Source: Geomicrobium sp. JCM 19039 (GTDB lineage: Bacteria; Bacillota; Bacilli; Bacillales; Marinococcaceae). From it: a stretch of 51,807 bases of DNA. The stretch lies in NCBI RefSeq assembly GCF_000698145.1, contig NZ_BAXB01000009.1:1-51807 (forward strand), written 5' to 3'. Below, one piece after another: positions 39,537-49,557 of this stretch (positions within the stretch are counted from its first letter, which is position 1; the number at the start of each line of letters is the position of its first letter). Under the pieces are notes generated by a model. It was not told the DNA's origin, did no database searches, and was given only the letters and a program-made list of their open reading frames with translations. The position numbers and the translations under genes were made by a program.

Positions 39537-40133
39537 ATGGCAGTGGACAAAAAGAATTCCGAAAAGTACCACCTCATCATTGATGCCGCGGTGCGCGTCA
39601 TCGCTAAACACGGATATCATCACGCACAAGTGTCTAAGATTGCGAAAGAAGCGGGTGTTGCTGATGGGACGATCTACTTGTATTTCAAAAATAAAGAGGA
39701 CATTCTCATTTCCTTGTTTCGCCTCAAAATGGGTACGTTTATTTCGACGATTGAAGAGCGATTAAAATCATGCAAGACAGCAGATGAGAAATTGCGCTAT
39801 CTTGTCGAAAAACATTTAGCGCAATTGTCGGACCAGCCCGACTTAGCGGTAGTTACTCAGCTAGAACTTCGGCAGTCAGCAAGAGAGTTACGTCTAAAAA
39901 TTAACGACGTATTAAAGGGATATGTACATGTGATGGAGAATGTTATAGATGAAGGGAAAGAGGAGGGAATCTTTCAAGACCAGCTCGATACGAAGCTAGC
40001 GAGACAAATGCTTTTTGGAACGCTAGATGAGATCGTTACAAACTGGGTAATGAAAGAAGGTAAGTATGACTTGTCGGAACTTGCGCCTTCTACCTACCGA
40101 ATGCTTTTGGCTGGATTCCAAAAGACATCATGA
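39537..40133 (+). CDS. fadR: TetR-family fatty acid regulator FadR
   Basis: A 198-residue TetR repressor with an N-terminal helix-turn-helix (VIAKHGYHHAQVSKIAKEAGVADGTIYLYFKNKED). Such FadR proteins repress beta-oxidation genes and are released by long-chain acyl-CoA. ATG 39537 has GGAAGAAGGAG upstream. Its palindromic operator lies directly in front and its neighbours are the target genes. It overlaps none, and fadB follows 20 bases later. Confidence 0.93.
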   Translation: MAVDKKNSEKYHLIIDAAVRVIAKHGYHHAQVSKIAKEAGVADGTIYLYFKNKEDILISLFRLKMGTFISTIEERLKSCKTADEKLRYLVEKHLAQLSDQPDLAVVTQLELRQSARELRLKINDVLKGYVHVMENVIDEGKEEGIFQDQLDTKLARQMLFGTLDEIVTNWVMKEGKYDLSELAPSTYRMLLAGFQKTS

Positions 40134-40153
40134 TTGAGAGGGGTTCTAACGAA

Positions 40154-40912
40154 ATGATTGGAGTAACAAAGGAAGGGTCAGTTGCCTGGGTTCAGGTGAA
40201 ACATCCTCCTGCGAATGCACTGTCAACAGAACTGCTTACACAATTGGATGAGCGGATGACCGAGCTTTCCCATGACGATGAAATTTCTGCCATCATATTG
40301 CACGGTGAAGGGCGATTCTTTGTTGCCGGTGCCGACATTAAAGAATTTGAAGGAAAGAAGGGCAGTGATCTCGCTGACGGCGGACAAGCCCTTTTTAATA
40401 AGCTAGAGTCGTTTAACAAACCGATTGTTGCTGCCATTCACGGCGCAGCGCTTGGTGGCGGTTTGGAATTGGCGATGGCCTGTACGATTCGCATTGCAAC
40501 TGAAGATGCCAAACTGGGCTTACCTGAAACAAATTTAGGCCTCATCCCAGGTTACGGTGCACTCAGCGATTGACAAAGCTCGTAGGTCCTCACAAAGCGG
40601 CAGAAATGATGCTCACTGGCCTACCGATTACTGGGCTGATGCCTTAACGTGGCGCCTTGTGAATGACACGGCGAAAGATGAGCAACAATTGCTTGAAAAA
40701 GCCGGAAAACTTGCACAAACGATCGCTGAAAAAAGTCGGCTCACTTCTGAGCGTATCCTTGACCTTGTGCAAGAGGCGCATCATGGTGAAGACTTCGATA
40801 AAGGCTTAAAAAAGAAGCCCAGTATTTTAGTGAAGTGTTTGACAGTGCCGATGCAAAAGAGGGTATTGCCGCATTTTTAGAGAAGCGAAAACCAGAATTT
40901 TCCAATCGATAG
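40154..40912 (+). CDS. fadB: Enoyl-CoA hydratase (three frameshifts)
   Basis: Crotonase-fold enzyme hydrating trans-2-enoyl-CoA in beta-oxidation. ATG 40154 has GAGAGGGG about 10 bases upstream. The oxyanion-hole sequences [13 protein letters not shown] and [22 protein letters not shown], and [13 protein letters not shown] with the catalytic Glu, are seen in the first frame. Three further frame changes near 40559, 40634 and 40811 are needed to continue through [27 protein letters not shown] and [27 protein letters not shown]. The repaired length is 253 residues, near the B. subtilis 258. Confidence 0.92.
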
Positions 40913-40933
40913 ACCAATGGAGGAGGAAGCCTT

Positions 40934-41706
40934 ATGAACATTTATGTAGTTATGAAACGTACATTTGATACTGAAGAGAAAGTCGAAATAAAAGACGGGC
41001 GTGTTGATGAGGAAGGTGCAGAGTTTGTCATCAACCTTATGATGAATATGCCATTGAAGAAGCGATCGTATTAAAAGAAGCGCATGATGGTGAAGTAACC
41101 GTCGTTACTGTTGGGGATGAAGAAGCAGAGAAAGAGCTTCGTACAGCGCTCGCAATGGGAGCAGATAAAGCAGTCCTTCTTGACACTGAAGATTTAGAAG
41201 ACGACGTTGACCACTATACCATTTCTGAAATGCTCAATGCATTCTTTAAAGACAAAGAGTATGACATCATTCTTGGCGGAAACGTAGCGGTTGATGACGG
41301 AGCTGGCCAAGTAGCCCCTCGTCTTGCTGAACTTCTTGACATTAACCAAGTGACGACGATTACGAAACTGGACATCGAAGGAACAAAAGCAACAATTGAA
41401 CGTGATGTGGAAGGGGACGTCGAAGTCGTTGAGACTGAATTGCCTCTGCTTGTTACGTGTCAACAAGGGTTAAATGAACCGCGTTACCCTTCACTTCCGG
41501 GGATCATGAAAGCGAAGAAAAAGCCGTTAGAAACGTTGGACCTTGACGACCTTGGACTGGATGAAGATGAGCTGGAGGCAAAAACAAAAACGGTTGATCG
41601 CTTTTTGCCACCTGAAAAACAAGCAGGGAAGAAGCTCGAAGGCGAACCTGCTCAACAAGTAGAAGAACTCATCAAGCTCTTAAAAACAGAAGCAAAGGTC
41701 ATATAA
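40934..41706 (+). CDS. etfB: Electron transfer flavoprotein beta subunit (one frameshift)
   Basis: With EtfA it carries electrons from acyl-CoA dehydrogenases to the respiratory chain. ATG 40934 follows AGGAGGAAG. It opens MNIYVVMKRTFDTEEKVEI; the frame breaks near 41035 (AACC for AACCC) before PYDEYAIEEAIVLKEAH. VVTVGDEEAEKELRTALAMGADKAVLL and LLVTCQQGLNEPRYPSLPGIMKAKKKP are family motifs. The repaired length is 257 residues, equal to B. subtilis EtfB. Confidence 0.95.
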
Positions 41707-41719
41707 GGAGGAATTTCTA

Positions 41720-42700
41720 ATGTCTAAAAAAGTACTCGTACTCGCAGAAGCTCGTGATGGAGAATTGCGTAACGTATCATTTGAAGTAATTGCTGCCGGT
41801 AAAAAGATCGCGGGTGATGGTGGCGAAGTTTATGCACTACTCGTTGGCGATGGGGTAGGATCATTTAGCGATGCCCTCATTAAACAAGGTGCCGACCAAG
41901 TGCTAGTGGCTGAGCACGCTGATCTAAAAACGTATACGACAGATGCCTATAAACAAGTTCTTCTACAAGTAATTGAAGAACAAAGCCCAGATGCGCTACT
42001 AATCCCGCACACATCTTCTGGGAAAGACTTGGCTCCGAGACTTGCGGCGAAGCTATCTTCAGGTCTTGTCTCAGATATTATTGACATTGAACTTGCTGGA
42101 GATGAAGTGGTGTTTACCCGCCCGATCTACTCGGGTAAAGCATTCGAGAAAAAGAGTGTAACAGGCGGAATGTTGTTCGCAACGGTACGTCCGAATAACA
42201 TTGCAGCTCTTGATGAAGATGCAAGCCGTAGTGGAGATACAAAAGACGTAAGTGTTGAACTTAAAGACCTCCGCTCAATCATTAAAGATGTTGTGAAGAA
42301 GACAAGTGGCAAAGTCGACCTTGCAGAAGCAAAGGTTATTGTTGCAGGTGGTCGTGGCGTGAAAAGTGCCGAAGGGTTCGAGCCGCTTGAAGAACTGGCT
42401 GACATTTTAGGTGGCGCAGTCGGAGCTTCACGTGGTGCTTGCGACGCTGAGTATTGTGACTACTCCTTACAAATTGGACAGACGGGGAAAGTCGTCACAC
42501 CTGAACTTTACATTGCTGTCGGAATTTCTGGAGCGATTCAGCACCTTGCAGGTATGTCAAACTCAAAAGTCATCGTGGCCATTAACAAAGACGCAGAAGC
42601 GCCGATCTTTGACGTAGCTGATTATGGACTCGTTGGTGATTTGTTCGACATCCTCCCAATCCTTACAGATGAATTCAAAAAAGTAAAAGCGGGAGCATAA
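41720..42700 (+). CDS. etfA: Electron transfer flavoprotein alpha subunit
   Basis: The FAD-binding partner of EtfB, 326 residues, frame intact. The C-terminal FAD domain has VVAGGRGVKSAEGFEPLEELADILGGAVGASR, QIGQTGKVVTPELYIAVGISGAIQHLAGM and VGDLFDILP. ATG 41720 has AAGGAGGAA upstream. It is the last gene of the beta-oxidation cluster, 14 bases after etfB. Confidence 0.97.
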   Translation: MSKKVLVLAEARDGELRNVSFEVIAAGKKIAGDGGEVYALLVGDGVGSFSDALIKQGADQVLVAEHADLKTYTTDAYKQVLLQVIEEQSPDALLIPHTSSGKDLAPRLAAKLSSGLVSDIIDIELAGDEVVFTRPIYSGKAFEKKSVTGGMLFATVRPNNIAALDEDASRSGDTKDVSVELKDLRSIIKDVVKKTSGKVDLAEAKVIVAGGRGVKSAEGFEPLEELADILGGAVGASRGACDAEYCDYSLQIGQTGKVVTPELYIAVGISGAIQHLAGMSNSKVIVAINKDAEAPIFDVADYGLVGDLFDILPILTDEFKKVKAGA

Positions 42701-42719
42701 TTCCAGCAGTCAAAAGATA

Positions 42720-42760
42720 GAAAAGGCGGAGAGTTGAGCGGTGCTCCCTCCGTCTTTTAT
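42720..42760 (+). terminator. Terminator of the beta-oxidation operon
   Basis: AAAAGGCGGAG can pair with CTCCGTCTTTT around a long loop, followed by ATTTAT. The stem is imperfect. Confidence 0.6.
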
Positions 42761-42923
42761 TTATGATTCGGACACACTTCGGTGCATAAGTATTGACGAA
42801 TGGAGATGTGTCCAGTATAAAGGGAACAGGTGAAAGCTGATCGAGCAGATCATTTTTCACATGAATGGCTGAATGCTATAATTAATGAGTGAGTAAGCTA
42901 GTAAAGAAAGGAGTCTAAACCCA

Positions 42924-43238
42924 ATGGCAATTGTAAATGTAACAGACCAAGATTTTGATCAACAAACGTCAGAAGGCGTTGTGCTAGCAGATTTTTGGGC
43001 ACCTTGGTGTGGACCTTGTAAAATGATCGCTCCAGTTCTCGAGGAAATCGATGGCGAGATGGGCGATAAAGTTAAGATCGCTAAGCTTGACGTTGATGAG
43101 AATAAAGAGACAGCCGGTAAATTCGGCGTTATGAGCATCCCAACACTAATGGTTTTCAAAGACGGTGAACAAGTAGAGCAAGTCGTCGGTTTTCAACCGA
43201 AAGAAGCGCTTGTAGAACTTCTTGAAAAGCACATGTAA
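42924..43238 (+). CDS. trxA: Thioredoxin
   Basis: A 104-residue thioredoxin with the active site WCGPC (residues 28-32) in [22 protein letters not shown] and the cis-Pro [11 protein letters not shown]. It reduces disulfides in the cytoplasm. ATG 42924 follows AAAGGAG. A TATAAT box lies at 42877-42882. It is monocistronic, with a terminator before uvrC. Confidence 0.97.
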   Translation: MAIVNVTDQDFDQQTSEGVVLADFWAPWCGPCKMIAPVLEEIDGEMGDKVKIAKLDVDENKETAGKFGVMSIPTLMVFKDGEQVEQVVGFQPKEALVELLEKHM

Positions 43239-43245
43239 ACGAGTG

Positions 43246-43270
43246 AAAGCCTGATTACTTCAGGCTTTTT
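43246..43270 (+). terminator. Terminator after trxA
   Basis: AAAGCCTGA pairs with TCAGGCTTT around ATTACT, followed by a T-run. Confidence 0.85.
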
Positions 43271-43299
43271 CTTTTACGTTAGATTGAGGAGGTGGGCAG

Positions 43300-45072
43300 A
43301 TGGAAACAATTAAAGAAAAGTTAAGCGTGCTCCCTTCAAAGCCGGGCTGCTACTTAATGAAGAATAAAACGGGGACAATCATTTACGTAGGAAAGGCGAA
43401 AGTGCTTCGTAACCGTGTTCGTTCTTATTTTATCGGAAGTCATGACACAAAAACGCAACGTCTCGTTAGCCAGATCGATGATTTTGACTACATTATTACA
43501 TCGTCAAACGTTGAGGCACTCATTCTTGAAATGAACCTCATCAAAAAATACGAGCCGAAGTACAATGTGCTTCTTAAAGATGACAAGTCGTATCCGTACT
43601 TGAAGATTACGAACGAAGAACATCCACGCCTCATTACGACAAGAGATGTAAAAAAAGATGGAGGGAAGTATTTCGGTCCTTACCCGAATGCGTTCGCAGC
43701 GAATGAAACAAAGAAATTACTTGATCGTTTATATCCGCTAAGGAAATGCCGGACGCTACCGGACCGTGTATGTTTGTATTATCATATCGGACAATGTTTA
43801 GCTCCTTGTGAATTTGAAGTTACCGAGGAGACAAACAAAGCGCTCGTCTCTGAAATTCAACGGTTTCTAAACAATGGGCATCAAGCAATTCGAAAAGAAG
43901 TTGAACAGAATATGTTGCAAGCTTCTGATGAGATGAACTTTGAACGAGCTAAAGAATTAAGAGATCAGATTCAACACATTGACGCAGTTATGGAAAAACA
44001 AAAGATGACGGAAGTGGACGGTGTTGACCGTGATGTGTTTGCTTATGCTTACGATAAGGGGTGGATGTGTGTACAAGTCTTTTTCGTAAGACAAGGAAAG
44101 TTGATTGAAAGGGATGTTTCAATTTTTCCTTTTTATCAAGATCCTGAAGAAGACTTTTTGACATTTGTCGGTCAATTTTATTGGGAAGGCGCTCATATCA
44201 AACCAAAGGAAATTTTAATTCCTTCAGGGGTGGACAAAAAAGAAGTTGAAGAGCTTTTGCAAACAACGATCCATGTTCCGATGCGGGGGAAAAAGAAAGA
44301 CCTTGTAAAGTTGGCAAACCAAAATGCTGAAGAAGCATTACAAGCGAAGTTCAGTTTGCTTGAACGCGATGAGGAGCGAACGGTAAAAGCAGTGGAGCAC
44401 CTCGGAGAAGCAATGCAAATGGATGCCCCTTATCGAATCGAAGCGTTTGACAACTCGAACATTCAGGGCACGAACCCCGTATCTGCAATGGTTTCCTTCG
44501 TTGACGGGAAGCCGCACAAAAAAGAGTATCGTAAGTATCGGGTCAAAGATGTGACAGGTCCTGATGATTACGCGTCAATGAAAGAAGTAATCCGAAGAAG
44601 GTATTTGCGGTTGCTCCGCGAACAAGCCCCAATGCCTGACTTAATTTTGATTGACGGTGGAAAAGGCCAACTGTCTGCAGCATTATCGGTGTTAGAAGAT
44701 GAGCTGAATTTATCTGTACCTGTTGCAGGTCTTGCAAAGGATGAGAAGCATAAGACTTCCCAGTTGTTGTTAGGTGAAGACGCGCGCGTGATTCCATTAG
44801 CGAGAGATAGCCACGCCTTTTACTTGTTGCAACGAATTCAAGATGAAGTGCACCGCTTTGCATTAACCTTTCACCGAGAGTCGAGGGGGAAAAGCGTTCG
44901 CCGTTCTGTGTTGGATGACATCAATGGTGTCGGAGAAAAACGAAAACAAATGTTGTTGAAACATTTCGGTTCCATAAAAAAGATGAAAGAAGCGACGATT
45001 GACGATTATGTAAATCTTTCCATTCCAAGAAATGTCGCTGACGACATTTTAAAGACATTGAATCGCGAATAA
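43300..45072 (+). CDS. uvrC: Excinuclease ABC subunit C
   Basis: The incision subunit of nucleotide excision repair, 590 residues, frame intact. The N-terminal GIY-YIG nuclease ([30 protein letters not shown]) cuts 3' of the lesion. The UVR motif lies near residues 200-240 ([17 protein letters not shown]). The RNase H-like nuclease ([34 protein letters not shown]) cuts 5'. The C terminus has two helix-hairpin-helix motifs ([20 protein letters not shown]). ATG 43300 follows TGAGGAGGTGG. Confidence 0.97.
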   Translation: METIKEKLSVLPSKPGCYLMKNKTGTIIYVGKAKVLRNRVRSYFIGSHDTKTQRLVSQIDDFDYIITSSNVEALILEMNLIKKYEPKYNVLLKDDKSYPYLKITNEEHPRLITTRDVKKDGGKYFGPYPNAFAANETKKLLDRLYPLRKCRTLPDRVCLYYHIGQCLAPCEFEVTEETNKALVSEIQRFLNNGHQAIRKEVEQNMLQASDEMNFERAKELRDQIQHIDAVMEKQKMTEVDGVDRDVFAYAYDKGWMCVQVFFVRQGKLIERDVSIFPFYQDPEEDFLTFVGQFYWEGAHIKPKEILIPSGVDKKEVEELLQTTIHVPMRGKKKDLVKLANQNAEEALQAKFSLLERDEERTVKAVEHLGEAMQMDAPYRIEAFDNSNIQGTNPVSAMVSFVDGKPHKKEYRKYRVKDVTGPDDYASMKEVIRRRYLRLLREQAPMPDLILIDGGKGQLSAALSVLEDELNLSVPVAGLAKDEKHKTSQLLLGEDARVIPLARDSHAFYLLQRIQDEVHRFALTFHRESRGKSVRRSVLDDINGVGEKRKQMLLKHFGSIKKMKEATIDDYVNLSIPRNVADDILKTLNRE

Positions 45073-45106
45073 AAGAAGCCAAGCCCAACAAAGGGATGGC
45101 TTCTTT
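45072..45106. terminator. Bidirectional terminator between uvrC and yslB
   Basis: AAAGAAGCCA pairs with TGGCTTCTTT around a loop of about 15 bases, with A/T-rich flanks that serve both convergent genes. Confidence 0.85.
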
Positions 45107-45512
45107 ATGACCTACGATCATTCGTAGGATCAATATGTACGTGCAGGCGAAGCTTGCGCCGTTTCTTTTCTATGACTGTTTCTGCTGCTGCCCCAAATAG
45201 CCATTCATATTGCGCAGCAATGAAACCTGCTTCCAAGTAGCGAGAAAAAAGCGCGCGCTTTTCATCCTCCATTAGATGTAATTCAAACGTGCTTTGTTTT
45301 TTCGAATCTTTAATCAGACTGAGCGAACCCCACCCAGCTCTTTCAAAAAACGAAGGGATGTCATCTACGCTGTCAAGCGGATGCTTCCGGGCAATCAACT
45401 TGCCACCCCAGTACATAATCTCATCTTCCTCTTCATTCAAAAGTTCTGGTAGAAGCGTCTCCCTGACGAGCTCGTACCCAAAATCTGTATACTTTCTCTC
45501 TGTATCAGACAA
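45105..45512 (-). CDS. yslB: YslB-family protein (DUF2507)
   Basis: About 135 residues from TTG 45512, which follows GGGGGAG. The sequence FGYELVRETLLPELLNEEEDEIMYWGGKLIARKHPL and GWGSLSLIKDS are typical of the DUF2507/YslB family of small cytoplasmic proteins with a V4R-like fold. In B. subtilis yslB lies next to sdhC, as it does here, but on the same strand, whereas here it is transcribed oppositely. lysC, also found there in B. subtilis, is missing. The function is unknown. Confidence 0.85.
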   Translation of the reverse strand: MSDTERKYTDFGYELVRETLLPELLNEEEDEIMYWGGKLIARKHPLDSVDDIPSFFERAGWGSLSLIKDSKKQSTFELHLMEDEKRALFSRYLEAGFIAAQYEWLFGAAAETVIEKKRRKLRLHVHIDPTNDRRS

Positions 45513-46018
45513 CCGAATCTCCCCCAATTCACTTCTCTATTATAAGCGTTTCTCGTGTAGAAAACTACTCGATTCACAAAATACGTTCGTTAAAATCACG
45601 TATCAAAATGTAAAAAAGATCACGGAACCAAAAACGAATCCGGGTGTTTATTTTCAGTAAATTCTTACGTTACAATCGAATCTTCTTTTCTCAGTTAGGC
45701 GAAATATCTGCTTTCTTGACGATGATTGTGTACGAGGGTACAATAAATATGTCGGAATTTTGAATGGACGGAACGATGCTCAAGCATCTTGAAAACGCTT
45801 TGTTACATTTTTATAAAGTGGTATGCTTGTATTGACAATGGTCATACATACTGCGTTCCGTTTTATTGTTAAAGAAATTATGACGACACGGGGGAGGTTT
45901 AGCGCCGTGTTCGTGTAATGTTTGTTGGGAGGGTTTCATCGCTTTATAAAACAGAGAATATTGGGTAGGGTAGGTATGAGTAAAAAGGGTCAGCAGAAAA
46001 AAGAGGGGAGCCTTATCA
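45513..46018 (+). promoter_or_regulatory. Long upstream region and leader of sdhCAB
   Basis: 506 bases without a gene. A good sigma-A promoter, TTGACG (45716-45721), 17-bp spacer and TACAAT (45739-45744), lies 275 bases before sdhC, giving a long 5' leader. In B. subtilis the sdh mRNA is repressed by the small RNA FsrA under iron limitation; whether this leader is a target cannot be told from sequence alone. A second -35-like TTGACA lies at 45833 without a convincing -10. Confidence 0.5.
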
Positions 46019-46648
46019 ATGCCTCAGAATAAGGAATTTTTTAATCGAAGATTACACTCACTGCTTGGTGTCATTCCTGTAGGTGTTTTCTTAATCCAGC
46101 ACTTCATCATTAACCATTTTGCTGTATACGGAGCAAGTTCATTTAATGCCGCTGCGCATTTCATGGAAAGCCTTCCGTTTCGTTATGCACTTGAAGTATT
46201 TGTGATTTTCCTCCCGCTTCTATACCATGCAATTTACGGTTTGTATATTGCCTTTTTAGGGAGAAGCAACACCCGTCAGTATGGATATTTTAGAAACGTA
46301 ATGTTTCTATTACAAAGAATTTCTGGTGTGTTTCTTGTCATCTTTATTGCGTGGCACGTTTGGGAAACAAGGATTGCTGCAGCCTTCGGTGCAGATGTAA
46401 ACTATGATATGATGGCGGATATACTTAGCAGTCCGTTTATGCTCGTATTTTATATTGCTGGTGTTTTAGCTGCAACGTTCCACTTTGCAAATGGTCTTTG
46501 GTCGTTTGCCGTATCTTGGGGACTCACTGTAACACCAAGATCACAAAAAATCATGACATACGTAAGCATTGGGGTATTCCTCGTGCTCTCATTTATAGGT
46601 ATTCGCGCAATTATCGCGTTTTTAGATCCAGCTTTAGCTAACATGTAA
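46019..46648 (+). CDS. sdhC: Succinate dehydrogenase cytochrome b558 subunit
   Basis: The di-heme membrane anchor of complex II, 209 residues with about five membrane helices. Candidate heme-ligand His residues appear in LIQHFIINHF, LLYHAIYGLY, FIAWHVWETR and TFHFANGLW. ATG 46019 follows AGAGGGGAGCC. It is the first gene of sdhCAB. Confidence 0.94.
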   Translation: MPQNKEFFNRRLHSLLGVIPVGVFLIQHFIINHFAVYGASSFNAAAHFMESLPFRYALEVFVIFLPLLYHAIYGLYIAFLGRSNTRQYGYFRNVMFLLQRISGVFLVIFIAWHVWETRIAAAFGADVNYDMMADILSSPFMLVFYIAGVLAATFHFANGLWSFAVSWGLTVTPRSQKIMTYVSIGVFLVLSFIGIRAIIAFLDPALANM

Positions 46649-46663
46649 AGGAGTCGGTGATCA

Positions 46664-48442
46664 ATGAGCAACGGAAACATTATTGTTGTCGGTGGCGGAC
46701 TTGCCGGACTAATGGCAACAATTAAAGCGGCAGAAGCAGGAAAGAACGTTGAATTGTTCTCTGTCGTCCCTGTAAAGCGTTCACATTCCGTTTGTGCTCA
46801 AGGTGGTATTAACGGTGCCGTTAATACAAAAGGTGAAGGGGATTCACCTTGGGAGCACTTTGACGATTCGGTATATGGCGGAGACTTTCTCGCCAATCAA
46901 CCCCCTGTAAAAGCAATGACGGATGCAGCACCAGGAATTATTCACCTGTTGGATCGTATGGGAGTTATGTTTAACCGTACACCAGAAGGTTTACTCGATT
47001 TCCGTCGTTTCGGAGGTACGCAACATCACCGTACGGCTTATGCAGGAGCAACGACAGGTCAACAGCTACTTTATGCGTTGGATGAACAAGTCCGTCGCTA
47101 TGAAGTTGCTGGTCTCGTTAAGAAATATGAAAACTGGGAGTTCACATCAGCAGTCATTGATGACGATGGGGTTTGCCGTGGGATCACGGGTCAGAACCTT
47201 TCTTCCATGGAAGTTGAGAGCTTCCGTGCGGATGCGGTCATTATGGCGACAGGTGGACCAGGAATTATTTTCGGAAAGTCAACAAACTCAATGATTAACA
47301 CGGGGTTTGCAGCTGCGAAGCTCTACGAACAAGGCGTATATTATGCAAACGGTGAATTCATCCAGATCCACCCGACCGCCATTCCTGGAGACGATAAACT
47401 TCGTCTAATGAGTGAATCGGCACGTGGTGAAGGTGGTCGAGTATGGACGTACAAAGATGGTAAACCTTGGTACTTTCTCGAAGAAAAGTACCCAGCTTAC
47501 GGGAACCTCGTTCCTCGTGACATCGCCACACGTGAAATTTTTGACGTGTGTGTAGAGCAAAAGCTCGGCATTAATGGCGAGAATATGGTATATCTTGATC
47601 TTTCCCATAAAGATTCCCATGAGTTAGATGTAAAGCTTGGTGGAATTATGGAGATTTACGAGAAGTTTATGGGTGATGACCCGCGTAAAGTTCCAATGAA
47701 GATCTTCCCTGCTGTTCACTATTCAATGGGTGGTATGTGGATTGATTATGACCAAATGACGAACATCCCTGGCTTATTTGCGGCAGGTGAGTGTGATTAC
47801 TCACAACACGGAGCGAATCGTCTTGGTGCGAACTCCTTGCTTTCAGCAATCTACGGGGGTATGGTGGCTGGACCAAAGGCCGTTGAATATATCCAAGGAT
47901 TGGATAAGTCTGCTGAGGATCTTTCATCGACACTTTTTGATGCAGAGCGCAAGAAAGTTGAAGATGAGTATGAAGGCATCTTGAAAATGGACGGAAAAGA
48001 AAATGCCTATGCGTTGCACCGTGAACTTGGTGAGTGGATGACAGACAATGTTACCGTCGTTCGTGAAAACGCGAAATTACTTCAAACGGATGATAAGCTT
48101 CAAGAGTTAATGGAGCGCTGGAATAACATTAACATGCATGACACGAGCCGTTGGTCTAACCAAGCTGCGCCGTTCACACGCCAGTTGAAAGGGATGCTTG
48201 ATCTCGCTCGCGTCATTACGCTTGGTGCTTATAACCGTAATGAAAGTCGCGGTGCGCATTACAAGCCAGAATTCCCTGATCGTAATGATGAAGAATTCCT
48301 AAAAACAACAAAAGCGAAGTATGATGCGGCCAATCACAAGCCGGTATTTGAATACGAAGATGTCGATACATCGCTAATCACACCGAGAAAACGAGACTAC
48401 TCAAAGAAAAAAGCCTCTGATAAACAAGGAGCTGGAAAATAA
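46664..48442 (+). CDS. sdhA: Succinate dehydrogenase flavoprotein subunit
   Basis: The FAD-containing catalytic subunit oxidising succinate to fumarate, 592 residues. The FAD-binding GGGLAGLMATIKAAEAG is at the N terminus; the flavin-linking and substrate region is SVCAQGGINGAVN and FGGTQHHRTAYAG; then AVHYSMGGMWIDYDQ and GECDYSQHGANRLGANSLL. ATG 46664 is 15 bases after sdhC with GTAAAGGAG upstream. Its stop overlaps the sdhB start (TAATG). Confidence 0.97.
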   Translation: MSNGNIIVVGGGLAGLMATIKAAEAGKNVELFSVVPVKRSHSVCAQGGINGAVNTKGEGDSPWEHFDDSVYGGDFLANQPPVKAMTDAAPGIIHLLDRMGVMFNRTPEGLLDFRRFGGTQHHRTAYAGATTGQQLLYALDEQVRRYEVAGLVKKYENWEFTSAVIDDDGVCRGITGQNLSSMEVESFRADAVIMATGGPGIIFGKSTNSMINTGFAAAKLYEQGVYYANGEFIQIHPTAIPGDDKLRLMSESARGEGGRVWTYKDGKPWYFLEEKYPAYGNLVPRDIATREIFDVCVEQKLGINGENMVYLDLSHKDSHELDVKLGGIMEIYEKFMGDDPRKVPMKIFPAVHYSMGGMWIDYDQMTNIPGLFAAGECDYSQHGANRLGANSLLSAIYGGMVAGPKAVEYIQGLDKSAEDLSSTLFDAERKKVEDEYEGILKMDGKENAYALHRELGEWMTDNVTVVRENAKLLQTDDKLQELMERWNNINMHDTSRWSNQAAPFTRQLKGMLDLARVITLGAYNRNESRGAHYKPEFPDRNDEEFLKTTKAKYDAANHKPVFEYEDVDTSLITPRKRDYSKKKASDKQGAGK

Positions 48443-49203
48443 TGAGCGAACACAAAACCGTCCGCTTTATCATCACTCGTCAAGACACCCCTGACGCCAG
48501 TCCATACACGGAGGAATTTAATATTCCTCACCGTGAGAATATGAATGTTATTTCTGCACTCATGGAAATCAGAAGAAACCCAGTGACTGCAGACGGGAAA
48601 GAATCCGCCCCTGTCGTTTGGGATATGAACTGTTTGGAAGAAGTTTGCGGGGCATGCAGTATGATTATTAACGGCAAGCCACAGCAATCGTGTACAGCAC
48701 TCATTGATCAACTTGAACAACCGATTCGCCTAGAGCCGATGAAAACATTCCCTGTCGTTCGTGACCTCGTCGTGGACCGTAGCCGTATGTTTGATTCGTT
48801 GAAGAAGGTGAAAGCGTGGATTCCAATTGACGGCACGTATGATCTTGGGCCAGGACCACGTATGGCTGAGAACAAGCGTCAATGGGCGTATGAGCTTTCG
48901 AAATGTATGACGTGCGGAGTTTGCCTTGAAGCATGCCCAAATGTGAACGACAAATCGGACTTTATTGGACCTGCACCGGTGTCGCAAGTACGTTTATTCA
49001 ATGCGCACCCAACAGGTGAAATGAACCGTGAAGAGCGTCTGAACGCACTTATGGGTGAAGGGGGACTGCAAAATTGCGGGAACTCCCAAAACTGTGTAGA
49101 GTCATGCCCGAAAGGGATTCCACTAACAACGTCAATTGCAGCGCTTAACCGCGATATGACTTTGCAGTCTTTCAAGAACTTCTTTGGAAGCGACAATCTA
49201 TAA
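48442..49203 (+). CDS. sdhB: Succinate dehydrogenase iron-sulfur subunit
   Basis: The electron-transfer subunit of complex II, 253 residues. It carries a [2Fe-2S] site (CLEEVCGACSM then a distal Cys in QQSC), a [4Fe-4S] site (CMTCGVCLEACPN) and a [3Fe-4S] site (CGNSQNCVESCPKG). It is translationally coupled to sdhA. Complex II links the TCA cycle to menaquinone. Confidence 0.97.
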   Translation: MSEHKTVRFIITRQDTPDASPYTEEFNIPHRENMNVISALMEIRRNPVTADGKESAPVVWDMNCLEEVCGACSMIINGKPQQSCTALIDQLEQPIRLEPMKTFPVVRDLVVDRSRMFDSLKKVKAWIPIDGTYDLGPGPRMAENKRQWAYELSKCMTCGVCLEACPNVNDKSDFIGPAPVSQVRLFNAHPTGEMNREERLNALMGEGGLQNCGNSQNCVESCPKGIPLTTSIAALNRDMTLQSFKNFFGSDNL

Positions 49204-49216
49204 ACAAACAGACCGA

Positions 49217-49250
49217 AACCGGATGTTCACATCAGAACGTCCGGTTTTTT
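49217..49250 (+). terminator. Terminator of sdhCAB
   Basis: AACCGGATGTTC pairs with GAACGTCCGGTT around ACATCA, followed by TTTTT. Confidence 0.9.
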
Positions 49251-49332
49251 AGATCTTGTCTGCCTGATCCCTCAATCAGTTATTACGATGATCGCCTGTA
49301 AAGACCCATGATCTGGTGCTTTGAGGCAATGA

Positions 49333-49557
49333 TTAAATTTGGATTTCACCTAGTCTAATCAGTTCAATTACAGCCTGTGAACGTCCTTTAACGCCTAACT
49401 TTTGCATGGCATTAGAAATATGATTACGGACTGTTTTTTCACTGATGTAGAGCTGTCCGGCAATTTCCTTCGTTGTTTTGTCCTGCACGAGAAGGTCAAA
49501 GACCTCCTTCTCCCTTTTCGTCAGAAGGGAGCGCGGACCACGTTCCAAGTCCTTCAA
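49333..49557 (-). CDS. gerE: Spore-coat regulator GerE
   Basis: A 74-residue LuxR-type DNA-binding protein controlling late coat genes in the mother cell. LLTKREKEVFDLLVQDKTTKEIAGQLYISEKTVRNHISNAMQKLGVKGRSQAV is nearly identical to B. subtilis GerE. I chose TTG 49557 (MKDLERG), 8 bases after AAAGGG, giving exactly 74 residues. It lies after sdhB as in B. subtilis, but on the opposite strand. Confidence 0.94.
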   Translation of the reverse strand: MKDLERGPRSLLTKREKEVFDLLVQDKTTKEIAGQLYISEKTVRNHISNAMQKLGVKGRSQAVIELIRLGEIQI

